Origin: Lunularia cruciata
Lineage: Eukaryota > Streptophyta > Marchantiopsida > Lunulariales > Lunulariaceae
Assembly: GCA_948567375.1 (NCBI GenBank)
Contig: OX419759.1
Coordinates: forward strand, 59,610,593-59,674,592
Direction of reading: 5' to 3'
Length of the DNA: 64,000 nucleotides
Part shown: positions 13,456 to 26,236 of the stretch, in pieces
How the letters are laid out: each line of letters opens with the position of its first letter
Numbering within the stretch: position 1 is the stretch's first letter
Position numbers and translations under genes: made by a program
The notes under the pieces: generated by a model
Databases searched by the model: none
What the model was told of the DNA's origin: nothing
The model's input: only the letters and a program-made list of their open reading frames with translations

Positions 13456-14134
13456 AATTACCTCCATGGCTCGAGCTTGTGACCAGCGCAGCGACTGCGG
13501 AGCGAAGCTTCTCTGCATACAGACAGACTTCAATCCATCTTAACTTGGGGATTAGTTATCCATCTCTTTCTGTCGAGTGGGTTGTTGGAGGCCATGAATA
13601 GGAGTGCTGCAGAAAGCCATAAATGCATCCTCCTGTTTCTTGCTTTAAACAGTTACTTCAACAGTAAATGGACTTACATCCGTAACTAATTGCTTGGCTG
13701 TTTAGTTTAATAGACTTGGAAGACTTTTCGTCCATATCTTTCGTTGCAGCTTTTTATTGTGTGGAAGGGTATCCACATGGATTCCACTGCTGACTTGCTC
13801 CACTAAAGAGAGGGGTAGGTGAGAGCAGATGGATGAGATTCGAGACTTCTTGGCGTCTTAGAGATACGAACCTTCCTTGCTCTTCTGCTACAGTAGGTAT
13901 CTAAAACCTTTTGGAAGCCTCTAGACTTCCCAAGGAAGCAATCCCCGTATATATTGAGGTTGTGGTGATGTAGTATGAGTGTTGGCTCGTGATCAGGAAG
14001 AATCCGCATCGATCCTCCTTTGGTCGAGAGCTTGTCTTACGAAGTGGAGATTGACCTTCGAGATTTGGCCGGGCAGTGAGTGGACTATCCGGCATGAGAA
14101 TGGAGGACACCTTGGCATGTCCAGTCCGTCCATT

Positions 14135-14720
14135 GGCCAGCTAAATCCCAGATGTCAATCTTCGTTCGAGCTTCTGGGTCGATCAATTCTAGAATCAATA
14201 GGCTAGACATGTGAAGCGCCCAGTAGACCATCAAGGTCTGACAGAGGAGAGCCTGAGCATCGTAAAGAGTTATGTCTATTTGATTTCTTTAGACTCGTCA
14301 CCAAGGTTACTATTGGATATGATTCATATGAGCCACCGCTAGAGTAGAGTTTAAGCTTCGCATCTCATATCCATACGAGCTCTGAAAACTCATCACCGGG
14401 TTTACCTCTCGGTGCTGAGTACCGATGGAGGCAACAAAGGAAGACGTGATCGGTTTGAAGAACACCTGCAGCTAGAAGGCTCGAAGGATTTGTAGATGGA
14501 CACCCGGGATCTGGTCGGCCAATGGATATGTCGAGCTCTTTGACAGGAGATGGAATGGCAACGATTGATCCACTGACCAGCGAGATCCCAGATGCCAACC
14601 TACAAAGGGATTCATTCTGCAGGTTAATCCAAACATGGCAAAGGCAAGGTGTACTCAATAGTCGATTCGTCCATTGACCTGCGAGATCCCGTATGGCAAT
14701 CTACAACCTCACAATAAGTC
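14135..14720. repeat. Dispersed short motif repeated three times
   Basis: Variants of GACCAGCGAGATCCCAGATG followed by CCAATCT-like sequence occur near 14139, 14575 and 14679, each inside a longer degenerate similarity that includes CCATTGGCCAG / CCACTGACCAG / CCATTGACCTG just upstream. Confidence 0.55.
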
Positions 14721-14827
14721 GAGCCTTTGAAACTGCACCGGTAGATAGAAGAATGGATTATTCCATGCGAAAGGGTAAGAACCACCAGCACTCGGGACGA
14801 GTCTGAAGCAATCTCAAGCACACAAGT

Positions 14828-15100
14828 GCTGTTGGTCCTCACCATTTGGCATGGGATAGATGTAACTGTAGGCCAAGATCAGTAAGGTGCCATGGAGTAA
14901 GTACTAGCTACCATAAGCTGCATCAGAATAAGTGGAATAGAACAGGTCGGGAGTGTTCTTCCATCACTCACGACGGCCCTCATATCTGCTGGTCGTTCTC
15001 ACATTTGGCATGGAATAGATCAAGTTGTTGTCCAAGATAAGTAAAGAATTACAAAGTACTAACTACCGGAAGCTGGTATAGAAGAAATTGAACAGAACAC
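14828..15100. repeat. ~160-bp degenerate tandem duplication
   Basis: Unit 1 starts at 14828 and unit 2 at 14988 (GCTGGTCGTTCTCACATTTGGCATGG, written here only as a landmark in parts: CATTTGGCATGG, AAGATAAGTAA, AACTACCGGAAGCTG). Both units keep the same order of landmarks, with unit 2 shorter. Confidence 0.65.
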
Positions 15101-18100
15101 CCATACTCTTCAATCTCGCTCTCTTTAGGCCGTATGTTCTACAACTCGTGGCGTACCAGGTTGTCACTGACCTGCTTAACGCTTGGCACATAGTTTCCTC
15201 TTTCGTTCGGCACTTCTCACCCATTGTTAGATCGCCGAATGAACGAAGGGACCAAGATGAATGGTAAATTAAATTCTTTAAACTGGGCATAGAAAAAACT
15301 GTTGCATCCATTACCCCAAGGAAAACAATCTCAATAATGAAAACTATTAGGCTAAAGTAGCACGGCAATCGGTAATACATCTGGCAGCGCACCGGCTGTT
15401 GCTGCACCAGACCTTCTCGCCCCTGGTAAAACCGTACATCAAACTATGGCTGAAGGTTAAATGGCCACTATAATCTGGTCAGGTTCCTTCCCTGATTACT
15501 TATCCTCACACTCCATTACGATAGTCGAGGCGCGAATGATAACAACAGTTGATCGAAACACAGTCTCCTACCCTGACTTTTGGGCCTTCATACCCCGACA
15601 GTTATAAGGACAGTAAAGTAAACCACGAAACAGGACCTGTACCCGCAGTGCCCTGATGTTTGGTATACGTTATTGACAGGAGAGGCCAGTTTCCGTTAAG
15701 CTCTGGGTAGCACCGCCGCGGATAACGGTTCAAGATGAACTTACAGAAGGAAAAAAATGTAGACTGTAAAATCTGTGGAAAATGGGAGACTGATCTGATC
15801 GTACTTGAAGTATGGAAGAGACAGTTACAAGACAGATTTGCGATGGACGGTGCACTCATCCGAAGAGGACAGTAAGGGAATCCACCCACAACACACCGCT
15901 CAGAGTCTCCATAGTAAATTCGTTGCGAGATATGGGTCACATTAAGACTTTTCACAGCGGAGTTGTCTGTCTGTTTATTTCACTCAAGCGGTTTAACCAA
16001 ATGTGCGGCCCTTTCATCTCTGCGTTGGCGAGGTCGTTTGAGGTACTATCATCACTACTGCCATCTCTAGCAGTAACAAAGGCACAGGGTTCGGCAGATC
16101 CCAAGAAATGCAACCCCGAAGAGCTCTCGTTGATTCTCTCCACTCTCTGGCTTCTCTCCTCTTTAGTGCCGATTGCTCCCCTTCCCACTCCAAAGCCTGG
16201 ACCTGATCTGGGTCAAAGTCGCCTGCAAGCACAGCACAGGGTCTCTGAAGGCCGCTCTTCAGTCCACAACCGCAAGCTGCCGCTGCTGCAGCGTGATTCT
16301 CCTCCTATTAAACCCCGTCACTTCAGCTTTCCAGCTCACCAAGAGACAGAGCCCTCGCCCTCAAAGCCGGGAAATAGTGCGAATGTAATCCCTAGGACGA
16401 AAATATAATCGTAGGAATGAACCCGCGAATGAAATTCGCAGCTTAGGACAGTCAAATTCACAGGTTTAGCATTCTTGATTTTGCTCGTCCGAGCGGGGGA
16501 GCTAGATTTGAACTTGGTGCTAATTACTTTAGTAGAACGTCGCAACGATTCGGTTCCATCTGGTCGACTGACAGCGATCAAAGACATTGTGAAGAAAACC
16601 AAGGAAGATCATAGAGGAAGGAACCAAGGAATACCCGTCAATCAACTTTTGGTGGGACGCCCCTAGAAGAACGAATCTGGTGCAATCAGGAGTGAGTGTC
16701 TGCGGAACCCAAATGGGAAAAGTAATGAAGAGACGTCCATCCCTTGTGATGATGTTTACTCGAGCAGATTGATCCAAATTTCTGTGAAGAGAGGTAAGTT
16801 AGAATTAGCTAGCTCGGCCAGCTAGGCATGATGGCGCCCAAGAAATCCGTGCCCAACTCGCGCAAGGAACAGCAGGAAGGTAGTGATAACCCAGGTCAAG
16901 AGGGGAAGGTGACACCAAGAAAGCAAAGAATGAGGCCCACACACAGGGAGGACTCCAAGGAGAATGACAAGGCTCAAGAGAAACCAAGACCCCTATCGAC
17001 CCATGAGAAGAGAACTCCTTGGAAATGATGGCATGAGGAAGGACGGATGTTAGTAAAAGGTTCTATGTACAGCAGCATGGAATGCCAGGCTAGAAGTTTC
17101 TGCGCTTGGCCTGCTGATAGAACATGGCACCATTGGCTACCACCAGGAAGGACAGAAGCAGCAGGAGAGGGATCCAGTCCAAGTTGTAGAGGGAAAGCGC
17201 AGAACTTGCGTAGTTTCCTTCTTAATCTCGGAAGAGATACAGTATTAATAGATAGACCCTCATTTTGGCTAGTCAGACACTTCTGAGGAAGTGAGAGGTA
17301 TGTTGATGAAGTTGGTATTGACGTGGAGTAAGGGTATTATCAGTGTCAGCCATTGTATAACTTATTGTTTGCTCGTGACAACAAAATTGCTGTTATGATG
17401 TAAAAATGGGTAATTTTGTGGCTTAAATTCTATGCCTCACTCAGGCGTCTGAGCTTGTTAGAGCTCACTTGCTAGTACATTTCTCAGCAGTCGTCTGCCT
17501 GCATAATTTGGGTTCCATGTCAAGCACTGCCTGATATCGATCATCCGTACCATGAGAGAAGTGGCCTCTATGGCTACAGTGACCTCTACGGCGAAAGCAG
17601 TATCTTACAGGTCAGAGTTGAACTACAAACCAAGAGTCTTCGGTTCCATGTCTCTGTCCCCTGTTGTCAAGAAATCTTAGACCTCAGCCCTAAAGCTCAC
17701 TTGCTTTCCCACCCTATCCCCATGAAGTTGTGCGGAATCTTGAAGAGGAGGCTTTGCTCTCGTGTCTCAGTTCCATGTGATGAGGTCTTACCTCCACAGC
17801 TCAAAGGTACAGACACCTACCAACCTCTTGCCAGAAAAGGTTGTGCAGATAGGGAATTTAGTAGTCAAGCGGGAAAGTTGCTTCTCATCACCAATTTCTT
17901 CGTCCGGTTACACAGCTGCTGAACATAATGGTAGTCTTCTCAGAGAGGAGCGTTATGCTTTTATAAGCTCACAATTCACAGAGAGAGACCATGGTCCAAG
18001 GCTCCAGGGCCTGAAAGTGAAAGAACACCTTGAGATAGAAGAGAGAATATATCCGCATAATCCAGATGCCACCTGAATTTAGAAATGGTTCTCACCTTGC

Positions 18101-19242
18101 TCTGATTAACTCTACGGTCCTCAAAACTCCACCGAAAGACACTCAAACCCATTTCATTCCACTCATGTGCTGCAGACTCTAAAGCAACGATGGCGACAAA
18201 GATTAGAAGCAGATTCTCCGCAAGTTGAATGCAAGTTAAATGCATTGCTTGCCGTAAAGAAAACAGAATGTGATCTTCCCATGTCTGTCAACCACCAAGT
18301 CAGGATCAATCCATCCGATAGAAACGCCTAGAAAAGCAGGTTGAGCAGATGATGTTAGTGTTGTTCGAAGCAAGTATCTGTGGTCGAAATTGTGAGGGTT
18401 TGGATCGTTCGAATATGCTGGGATTTGGGCACTGAACCGACCGGAAGTGGACAATTCAAGCAAAGCATGTTCGTGCTCGAATGTGCTGAATGATGCCGCT
18501 GAAGCTTCCAGTGGATGGGATCGAATCCGATAGAATGGAGCTGGCAGTGTAGCCCGTTGTTCTGCTGGAAAGCAGGCATTGCCTAACTCCGTCCACAAAG
18601 GTGACTGAGCTAAAGCCACACATCTGGGGTTCGAACTCCCGACCTGCAGTACAAGAAATCTATTCTAAGTTAGACGTGTGCGTTCGCTCGCTAGTTTGTC
18701 TTTATGTTCAGGAAGACGACCAAGGCAAAATCTGTATATTCTCTATGTTTTGTTCGAGAAATATTTTCATATTACTTTCTGTTTTCTTTAAATATGCTAA
18801 TGTTGCATATGTGCATATGAATATCCATAGATTTATTTTGGTCCCACGAACCATTTTTTGTTACCTGGTTAAATATTTTATTTACTCCAATTCTTGAATA
18901 TGAAGGTGAGTGTGATTCAAGAAAGACAGATATGGAGGTAATAAGCTCTATTTTTCGTTAAGCCATGAAAAGTTAAACATGTGTTAAGATATAAGATAGA
19001 ATAATGATTCAGATACAATTACATAGACTCTGCTAGTCAAGTGCTAGGGAAATACTTAGATAGTCTAACACTCAAATTTTTAATGTCTGCTAGATGCACC
19101 GCTACTTTAAGATGAAAATTTACCTTAAAAACCCTATGGATAGAGATATGACCACTCACACCAGAAAATACTTACATAATCCGTCATAAGTTTGTCTTTA
19201 CTCCGAACAACTTCCACTACTGAATTATTAAGACAAGGGCAT
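15101..19242. other. Gene-free stretch with unrecognised open frames
   Basis: The longest open frame, 15812-16408 (+, 198 codons), is opposed by overlapping minus-strand frames over the same DNA and shows no domain. A Lys/Pro-rich frame at 16828-17028 (+) beginning MMAPKKSVPNSRKEQQ resembles the polar start of a nuclear or gag protein but is too short to place. None is called a gene. Confidence 0.35.
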
Positions 19243-19303
19243 TCATTCATTCATTCATCTATGTGAAAATTTAATAACTTTTTGAGGTACTCAAAAAGTT
19301 ATT
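19243..19303. repeat. ATTC microsatellite followed by a perfect 14-bp hairpin
   Basis: Four to five ATTC units lie around 19238-19258. A hairpin at 19273-19303 has perfect arms AATAACTTTTTGAG and CTCAAAAAGTTATT with a 3-nt loop (GTA). Confidence 0.8.
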
Positions 19304-21450
19304 TCTAACCGCCAATGCTTAATTATATAATCAAGGTGAAAAGGTGGGCCAGTCGCTTAATTATATAATACATATATATAAATAAAATTCTCTTAATTGA
19401 ATATTTTGTGCTAAGAGGGAATTTGAGTAACTAGATAAGATAATCCTCTCAAAACAAAAAGATAATCCAAACATATGTCAAAAGTGCTGAAGGATGGATT
19501 AAAAGGTCAAAAAGCTCCCAAACTTAACCATGATAAGACTAAGATAAGAGAGAAAGATAGAAAAACTTGATAAATATTCTCCGTAAGTCTTCCTTGGTAG
19601 GTCTCTAAGACCACATGTATTATACTATGTAATATTCAAGAACTCTTTGTTAGTAAAAGTTCAAAACTGAACCAGATGATTTAATCTATCCAATTGTCGC
19701 TTGAGTTAGGTTTGATGCTCGTTTTGCCATGAGATGACTCATTGTACTCTTAAAGAGTGCCTATTTAAACATCACGCCTTTCTAACAAGCGACAAGATTG
19801 GGAATTTAATTCAATATAATTCGTTTCTTGAAACATTGCTAGACATTGTGGGAACTTGAGAAGAGAGATTGTGAACCAACTATGATACAATCCAAGCTGA
19901 TCATATTACAATAATTGCTCTTTTCTACACTAGATTATAATCCGGATTATATATGTTGATTGTATTATCGGAGGGGCAATCAAAACGTCTGCTTCTTACT
20001 TTGTGTTTTCCAACTGATAATATAGACCCCTACAGACATACTTCGGACAGAAACTAGAGTCTACTGTAGAATCTGGAAGTACACGACAACTGTCGTAACG
20101 ACTGCGTACAGCTCAGCGCAGTTAGCAGATTACCATAGTACACTTCTCACTTGTGTTGGATGAAACGTATGCACAGTCAAGGATAACACCTTCAGGAGTT
20201 TCCGTCCCAGATCAAGAAAGGATTATTGGGTGAGATTAGACAGGATACAGTCATCGCCACGTGTAAGATAGCTTTGAACTTACCACCCTTTAATCTGACA
20301 CGGTAGCAAGACTTACGAATGGAGCAATAAAAGATTCGCAGTAGGAAGATCCGCTGGCGTGCTGACTGCGACGTCTCCAGATCGCCACACCTGGTCAGCA
20401 TCCTCGATGCTCCCAGATATTCGTGGCACTACTGAGATGCAGTCTTATGAGACGTGGTTACCTGGACGCGTGTCGGATTACTAATTTGTCCCGTATCACC
20501 GACGTCTGTTGCGTTATTTGGTGGCATTCCAGATTCATTGTTACTACTCAAATTGTCTCATCAGCTCTAATCTGCGAATTTGAAGATGAAATTGATCGAA
20601 CTAGATTAACTGAATTACAGAAATCCTCCGTTGAAAGGGAATTGCTGGATTTTAATTGACCCGATTTATGGGCAGGGATCGGATGATGCTTGGGGTCGCA
20701 ACTGAGTATCTTATAAGAAGGGAAGGCAGGGGGCGAGATCTGTTCCGCTGACGGGAGTGAGTGAGTGGTTACTTATTGATTCATCCATTCAGTAGCCAGG
20801 GAGTGTACAGTCCGTAGGCAACAACACGACATCGAACTTTTTGTGGAGAACAGCCGTTGCGGGTGTGTATTGGATGTCTGTGTGTGGGGGTGATTCTCGA
20901 AGTGGGTACTGATTGAGTTTGTCCGGGTCAAGCGCTGGCAAAGGGCTCACTGTGAATTTGGAGAGGTGGGTTCTGATCGATCAGTGTGCTAACACCGCAA
21001 CTACAACTACGCCTCCTCTGATTGCTAGAAAAGCCGGACTGGGTACTAAATTTGATTCTTACGTAAACTCTTGCTGCTCAATCAAGCTCATCGTCATCTC
21101 CTCTGGATCCTGTGTCCCCGAGTTAATTGGCCTTAGTTTAGTCTCGGTCGTGTTTCTCAAGAACATTTGGATGACCCAGTTACTCCGATGAGAGAAGCCT
21201 TTGCAGATGGTCCTAAGTACTGTCTAACTAAACTTGCGATGGTTCTGCCAACAACCCTTTGCTTAATTTCCACTTCACTTTTTCATCTTCCTTCTTCTTC
21301 TGTGTAGATCTGGTTGTTTTGTTGCGGAGCATTCGAGTTGTGCACTTAGAGCTTGTAGGTTCTTGTTCTGAAACGGTGCCAAATATTCCCAGTTCTGGGG
21401 GAAGGTAGACGATTGTTGATCTTTGGTGAATTGCGAGAAAAGAAAAGATC
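19304..21450. other. Gene-free stretch
   Basis: AT-rich to about 20.0 kb, including two copies of CTTAATTATATAAT near 19317 and 19357, then more balanced composition. The last few hundred bases could be promoter and leader of the ORF at 21451. Confidence 0.4.
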
Positions 21451-21897
21451 ATGAATTGTGTGGAGACTTACATGGAGGATTCGGCACCGGAACAGCTGAG
21501 CAGGAGAGTGACGAGAATGGTGCGGAGGAAGAGATATGATCGTGTGCCATTGGAGTCCTCGTCCTACTCTCGTTTTGCCGTGAGAATGCCGAGGAAGCTG
21601 AAGGTGGCCAAGTTGGATTTCCGGCCTGTGAAGAGGATCATCAGTCCTTTTGATGCAGAGGATCCTGCAGCCCCTACGCTGTGGGGAAAGTTGAGGGACG
21701 CCTATGCGACAATGATGGCTGATGAGTTAGACTCCGATAAGGATTCGACGATAGTGCCCGCTCTCAAGAAGGACAGATCTCTCGGTAAAACCGCTGAGAT
21801 CCTACCCACAGAGCACGATATTGGGTTCACTCTCAGTGTGCTGGAAGAGTCCTACTCTGATCACTTGAGAACTGCTTTCGAAGGAAGGTATGAATAA
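21451..21897 (+). CDS. Unrecognised 148-residue basic protein, possibly first exon of a longer gene
   Basis: Begins MNCVETYMEDSAPEQLSRR. The first half is strongly basic (RMVRRKRYDRVPL, RMPRKLKVAKLDFRPVKR), then a PTLWGKLRDAYATMM segment that looks like an amphipathic helix, then an acidic/polar end. This composition and the good ATG context (AAAGATCATGAA) read like a real nuclear protein. There is no signal peptide or membrane segment. The stop follows GGAAGGTATGAATAA, where AAG|GTATGA is a usable splice donor, so the true protein may continue in a downstream exon that I could not locate. No family recognised. Confidence 0.5.
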   Translation: MNCVETYMEDSAPEQLSRRVTRMVRRKRYDRVPLESSSYSRFAVRMPRKLKVAKLDFRPVKRIISPFDAEDPAAPTLWGKLRDAYATMMADELDSDKDSTIVPALKKDRSLGKTAEILPTEHDIGFTLSVLEESYSDHLRTAFEGRYE

Positions 21898-21917
21898 TCT
21901 GGATGTCCAAGTTCTCG

Positions 21918-21941
21918 TCATCATCATCATCATCATCATCA
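21918..21941. repeat. CAT/TCA trinucleotide microsatellite
   Basis: About eight uninterrupted TCA units just after the 148-codon ORF. A shorter run of the same unit (CATCATCATCATCAC) lies near 22243-22257. Confidence 0.95.
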
Positions 21942-21999
21942 CCAGAGGTTGCTTAGTTTCCCTCCGAAGCGCACAGATTAATTTGTTCCAGAAGGGAGC

Positions 22000-24900
22000 T
22001 GTTCGTTCACGTGTCAGCGGAAGGATCTTTCCACCCATACCGACCTTGCCGGCTCCGGGTTAGAAAGATCGTGCGTTTGATGACCTTGTGACAATGTAAA
22101 ATGAAGTTGCAATCTCCTGATGTCAGGGAAATGCAGATTTGAGATGTTAAAGGGCTTTGCCGAGCAAGCTTTAGAGATGGGATTTTACATGTCATATACT
22201 GGTACAGAGAGTTCGACGGACAAATGGTCTTGAAAACTCTGCTCATCATCATCATCACAGCCCAGTTCATTCTCTCCATGTCCAGGTCTGGTCCCTGTAA
22301 TTAAGTCGATGAAATTTAAGGGTGGCTTGTTATGATACTGTGAATTGGATTGATACTTGTCATTAGGTTGCTGGTCGGAGGGGAAGCTCTCTCGGACGTT
22401 TTGATTTGGCCGCCGGCCAGTCATGTGTATATATAGTCACTGTCAGAGAGCTTCCCTTGCGGCTCGACGTGAAGTAAATAGAAGATCTTCGAGGAACATT
22501 TGGATTTGTAGCTCAACTTGACGACTAAACTCCTGAGCTCTGTTATTCTAGGACTGCCTGGATCCAGTTTGACATGTTCCCGTCTTGTAGTTCCTAATGG
22601 CATCTCGTTCTCTTGAATAAAAAGCCAAGTACCACAATCTATCAAAGTTTCTGAGTTTTTCGTGTGACTTTTGCTATTGAATTGCTCTGTTACTAAATCA
22701 TTCCTAGAGGTATTCTTTGTACAGAAAATGATGAATTGTCTTCTCAAGTACAAGAACCGCCAGAACTGGGAAGGTCTTATAACTGTCGCTGTCTTTGTCT
22801 TTGCTCTCTGTCTTTATTCTCTCTTCTGCTTTCTCTTCTTACAAAATCTTATCAACGAGTCAACTTCTTCCGAGCATGCAAAGATTTGATTGGTTTTTTA
22901 TTTGGGTAGGTGCAGAAATTTACTCACAGTTGTACAGCAAAATTTCTCACTCGATTTGAAACAATCATCATGATGTACGTTTCCAAAGTGATGTTGAAGC
23001 AGTGGTGAGAGTTGAAAAATAAATGGTTTTTCTGTCCTCGACTAAGTTGTGTTGATGAAACTTTGTTCACTTGTGGACAGATATAGAGACAGTTGCCAGA
23101 GTTAAGTGTGCGACATGTAGGCAAATTGTAATACCCGATATCCATTTCAATGTTTGGAAGAGTTTGAAGCACATCTCTTTCGCTAGTGGCAACGGTTATC
23201 GTTTGATTGAAGAAAGGCTTAGGCGCCTGTTACAAAATGGCAAGTTACAATCTGTCAAGATTGGCAAAAAGAATGAAAGCAGAGTTAAATCGCAGGTTCA
23301 TGCTCTTTCCTGACAGGAAATTGTCCGAAGTCGGCACATGAAGTCCAACCGAGTTCAGGATGAGCAGATAAAGCATGCACGATACATGAATCATGGATGT
23401 ACTCTATTTACAGAAATGGATTAGTCCCTGTCTGGTGTACATGGGTGCCTTGCTTCATTTACAGAAATACTATGGAAATGAAGCTGGTCTTATCTTTACC
23501 ACAGAATTTACTCACACACCTACTTCATGTACAGCCATGAAATAGAGGTGAATCTTATAACGCAGCTATCTCACAGTTAAATACTCATAAAAAGTCTGAT
23601 CTGACTGTAGAACATTTCAGAACCTACGCGGGGTTGAAACGACATTGCTCCCGTCTTCAAACTGCTTCTGGATGGTGAGATGTGTTTCGAGGCTAGTTCT
23701 TTTCATAGCATGAGCAGAAGACGTGGGATTTCTTGCTTTCAGTCTGGAATCATCCTTGAAGCTCCACACAAAGCGGAGTGCACGTAACCGAGAACATACT
23801 CTAGTGTGTTGTATACGATATTGGTTAGCGTGTTAGCACCTTTCCAAGCCTTGAGGCGTAGACTATGCCTTTGATTGGGTGAATTCTGCAGATACTTTTG
23901 ACACTCGAATGAATGAGGCAGTTCCTCGAGGTTTCTCTCTGGTGTATAAGGTTGAACAGTGCATTCTCTTCTGCATGAGGAAGACTATTGGAAGTTTTTG
24001 GGTTATAAATAGAGCAGTAAATTGCGCATTATCCTCCACATGTGTGCACGAGCCTAGATTCACAATTACAATCTGTGAGTTGATCAGAGCACCCCATTTC
24101 CTATCCTCACCTGTAAACCGTACGTGTACGAGCCTGAATTGACAACTGGAGTATGCTTGGGTTGAACAAAGCACTCCATTTAGCAATAATTCCTGTATGT
24201 CTTAATGAGCAAAATTGAAAACTACTTGAAGTTGGCCCCCTATGAGTTCATGGCATATCTCCTTCAATACCTTATATCCTATCCACGGTGCTTCTTGACG
24301 ACCGCCTTGCGGATTCCGAATGTGGAGGTGTACATTTTTGGTTGTTGAAAACACAAGAGTCTACAAGTCAAAGTAGTTTGAAAGCTACACACGTAATACT
24401 CTGACATGAAGATGTTCCCAACACAAAAAGCATATGAATCTCTCAATTCTTTGAATCTGTCAAGGGATGTAACGTCAATGTTGATGTTGGAAATATAACA
24501 GGAGGTCAATTTTTAATGTACATAATACACAGTGCAGAATGCACTCTCTTTTGGTTGACTGATTGACAGTTTTTGTAGATCATCCCAAAGGCCTCTCAAA
24601 CGAAGTGGGCAGATCACCCACTACTACTGCCTTCACGAAGCCAATCAATCTACCCAACGGTGAATAAACTCGAGGTAGCAACATCCAGAGATCATATGAC
24701 GAGTTATTCCTATCAAGTATGTGGGCTTAGGCCGCAGGAAATGTATATAAAACATTCTATCCATCAACCCACTATGGACGAAGGGTGCACGAAGAGGCAT
24801 ATGAGCAGACTGAGAAGCAGCTCGATGTCCGCGACTCCTTGGACGGATGGAGGACGGTGCTTCTTCGGTGAAATTGGAAGTGGGCACTGGACATTTACCT

Positions 24901-25633
24901 GCTTTCCTTCTTCTCACACGAGGTTTTGTAACGCAGGAGAATGATCAATGTACCATAAATGGACTTCCGCGCACACTGTTGGTCAAAATTTGTGTAGCAA
25001 CAGAAAAACGAGAGATATCCCCGCTCACTGCTGGCGGACGGACAAGAGTGACTTGACCAGCGAGGAGTAGAGAAGTAATTTAAGAAGCAGAATCAGTTGA
25101 ATAGAAGTCCCGCTGTGCAGAAAGAAGAGGAGCGAACAGGAGCAGCGATCAGTTGTTTTGATCGGTATGCAATCCTCAGAGTTCACACAGAGATCAAAAC
25201 TCCCCAAAAGATACTGCGTGGTTGACATTTCTGAGAATAAATGATGGCTGCTGCCTCCCTAACAGTAGGTTCCTGCCAAAACTGAATCACTGCGCCGAGT
25301 AGAAACTCTTGTCGCCGGGTTGTGAGTTCAAAGAGTTCATCTTTAATTTCTGCACAGATTTAATCACTTGATTGTCTTGAACGTTATCACCTTCTTCCTA
25401 GATTTGGTTTCGTTTTTGTTCACCTTCCTCGATCCAGACAGACCCCTCTTCTGCAAGCCAGTCGTGCATTCCTGAGGCCGCCTCACAAATGAAAGAGATC
25501 GCTCGAGCTTTATCTTCCTCCCCTATGACTGAAACCCAATTTTCAGCCAGTCATTCAGCCACCCGATTCGTCACTGTGACCGCTGCTCAGCAGAAGGAGC
25601 TTTAGCTTTTCGAATTGCTCGAAATGAAAAGAA
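22000..25633. other. Gene-free stretch
   Basis: Short competing open frames only (for example 23071-23313 +, 23863-24186 -, 24645-24944 on both strands). None has a recognisable domain or plausible splice partners. Confidence 0.4.
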
Positions 25634-26236
25634 CTACACATTGATCGGGTTGGATACCAACGAAATCTGTGTTGTCGATATAGCATATCCTATTCCGTTC
25701 CTGGCGGGTGGTGAGAACGCAAACATGAAACCGATCACAAGCGCCACAAGAATGGGTACCGACTTCTTCACATTTGTCGAAACGGAGCTGTAGAAACATT
25801 GAGTGACGTTATCAGACAACAAAGTCAAGGTCATGAAGATCACCACAGCAAGAGTTGCATTGACAAAATCCCGGCGCTTGAGTGCGTACTTTGCTCCTCC
25901 TCCGATATATATGGACCCATTGACTTCGGCCAGCCCACTGTTTTCAAGCGTGGGGTTCCATAGTCCTTTCATGGTGACAATCCCGTAATAAAGTCTCCCG
26001 TCCTCAGCAACGTAGCTGTCGGTGAAAGGCAAAAGCGCACAGAAGCAAGCGGCCATGCACAGAAGGAAGGACGTCAACACTTTCTCGGTGGTACTGCAGA
26101 ATCCATCGTTGGTTGTGAGAGGAGATAAAATTTGGAAAATCAGATATGTTCCCGTGGGAAGCAGGTTCACCACATTGCTTAACATGTCCGGAGTCGACAT
26201 GAAGGAGTGGAGCTCTCTGAAGCTCCGAAATTGCAT
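25634..26236 (-). CDS. DMP (DUF679) membrane protein, copy 1
   Basis: Single-exon gene for a 200-residue multi-spanning membrane protein. Family hallmarks are visible: LLPTGTYLIFQILSPL (res. ~25-40), the conserved FTDSY after the second hydrophobic segment (71-75), YYGIVTMKGLWNP (83-95), KRRDFVNATL (120-129) and the last helix VPILVALVIGFMFAF followed by SPPARNGIGY (160-184). Four hydrophobic segments lie near 27-40, 56-71, 128-141 and 160-174. The ATG at 26236 is used; a second ATG 12 codons later (MSTPDML) is equally plausible and closer to the usual family start. In flowering plants members act in endomembrane remodelling and, for DMP8/DMP9, in gamete fusion. The role of this copy is not known. 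About half its residues match copy 2 at 50.1 kb. Confidence 0.9.
   Translation of the reverse strand: MQFRSFRELHSFMSTPDMLSNVVNLLPTGTYLIFQILSPLTTNDGFCSTTEKVLTSFLLCMAACFCALLPFTDSYVAEDGRLYYGIVTMKGLWNPTLENSGLAEVNGSIYIGGGAKYALKRRDFVNATLAVVIFMTLTLLSDNVTQCFYSSVSTNVKKSVPILVALVIGFMFAFSPPARNGIGYAISTTQISLVSNPINV

Noticed and set aside
15812-16408. 198-codon open frame on the + strand
   Set aside because: Overlaps several minus-strand frames of similar length, has no recognisable domain, and its composition follows the local base composition.
18590-18650. Sequence resembling a tRNA T-arm (GGGGTTCGAACTCCC) with a TAGCTCAGT-like stretch nearby
   Set aside because: The D-arm-like part is on the opposite strand and in the wrong order, and no acceptor or anticodon stem can be formed. 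At most a decayed tRNA-derived piece.
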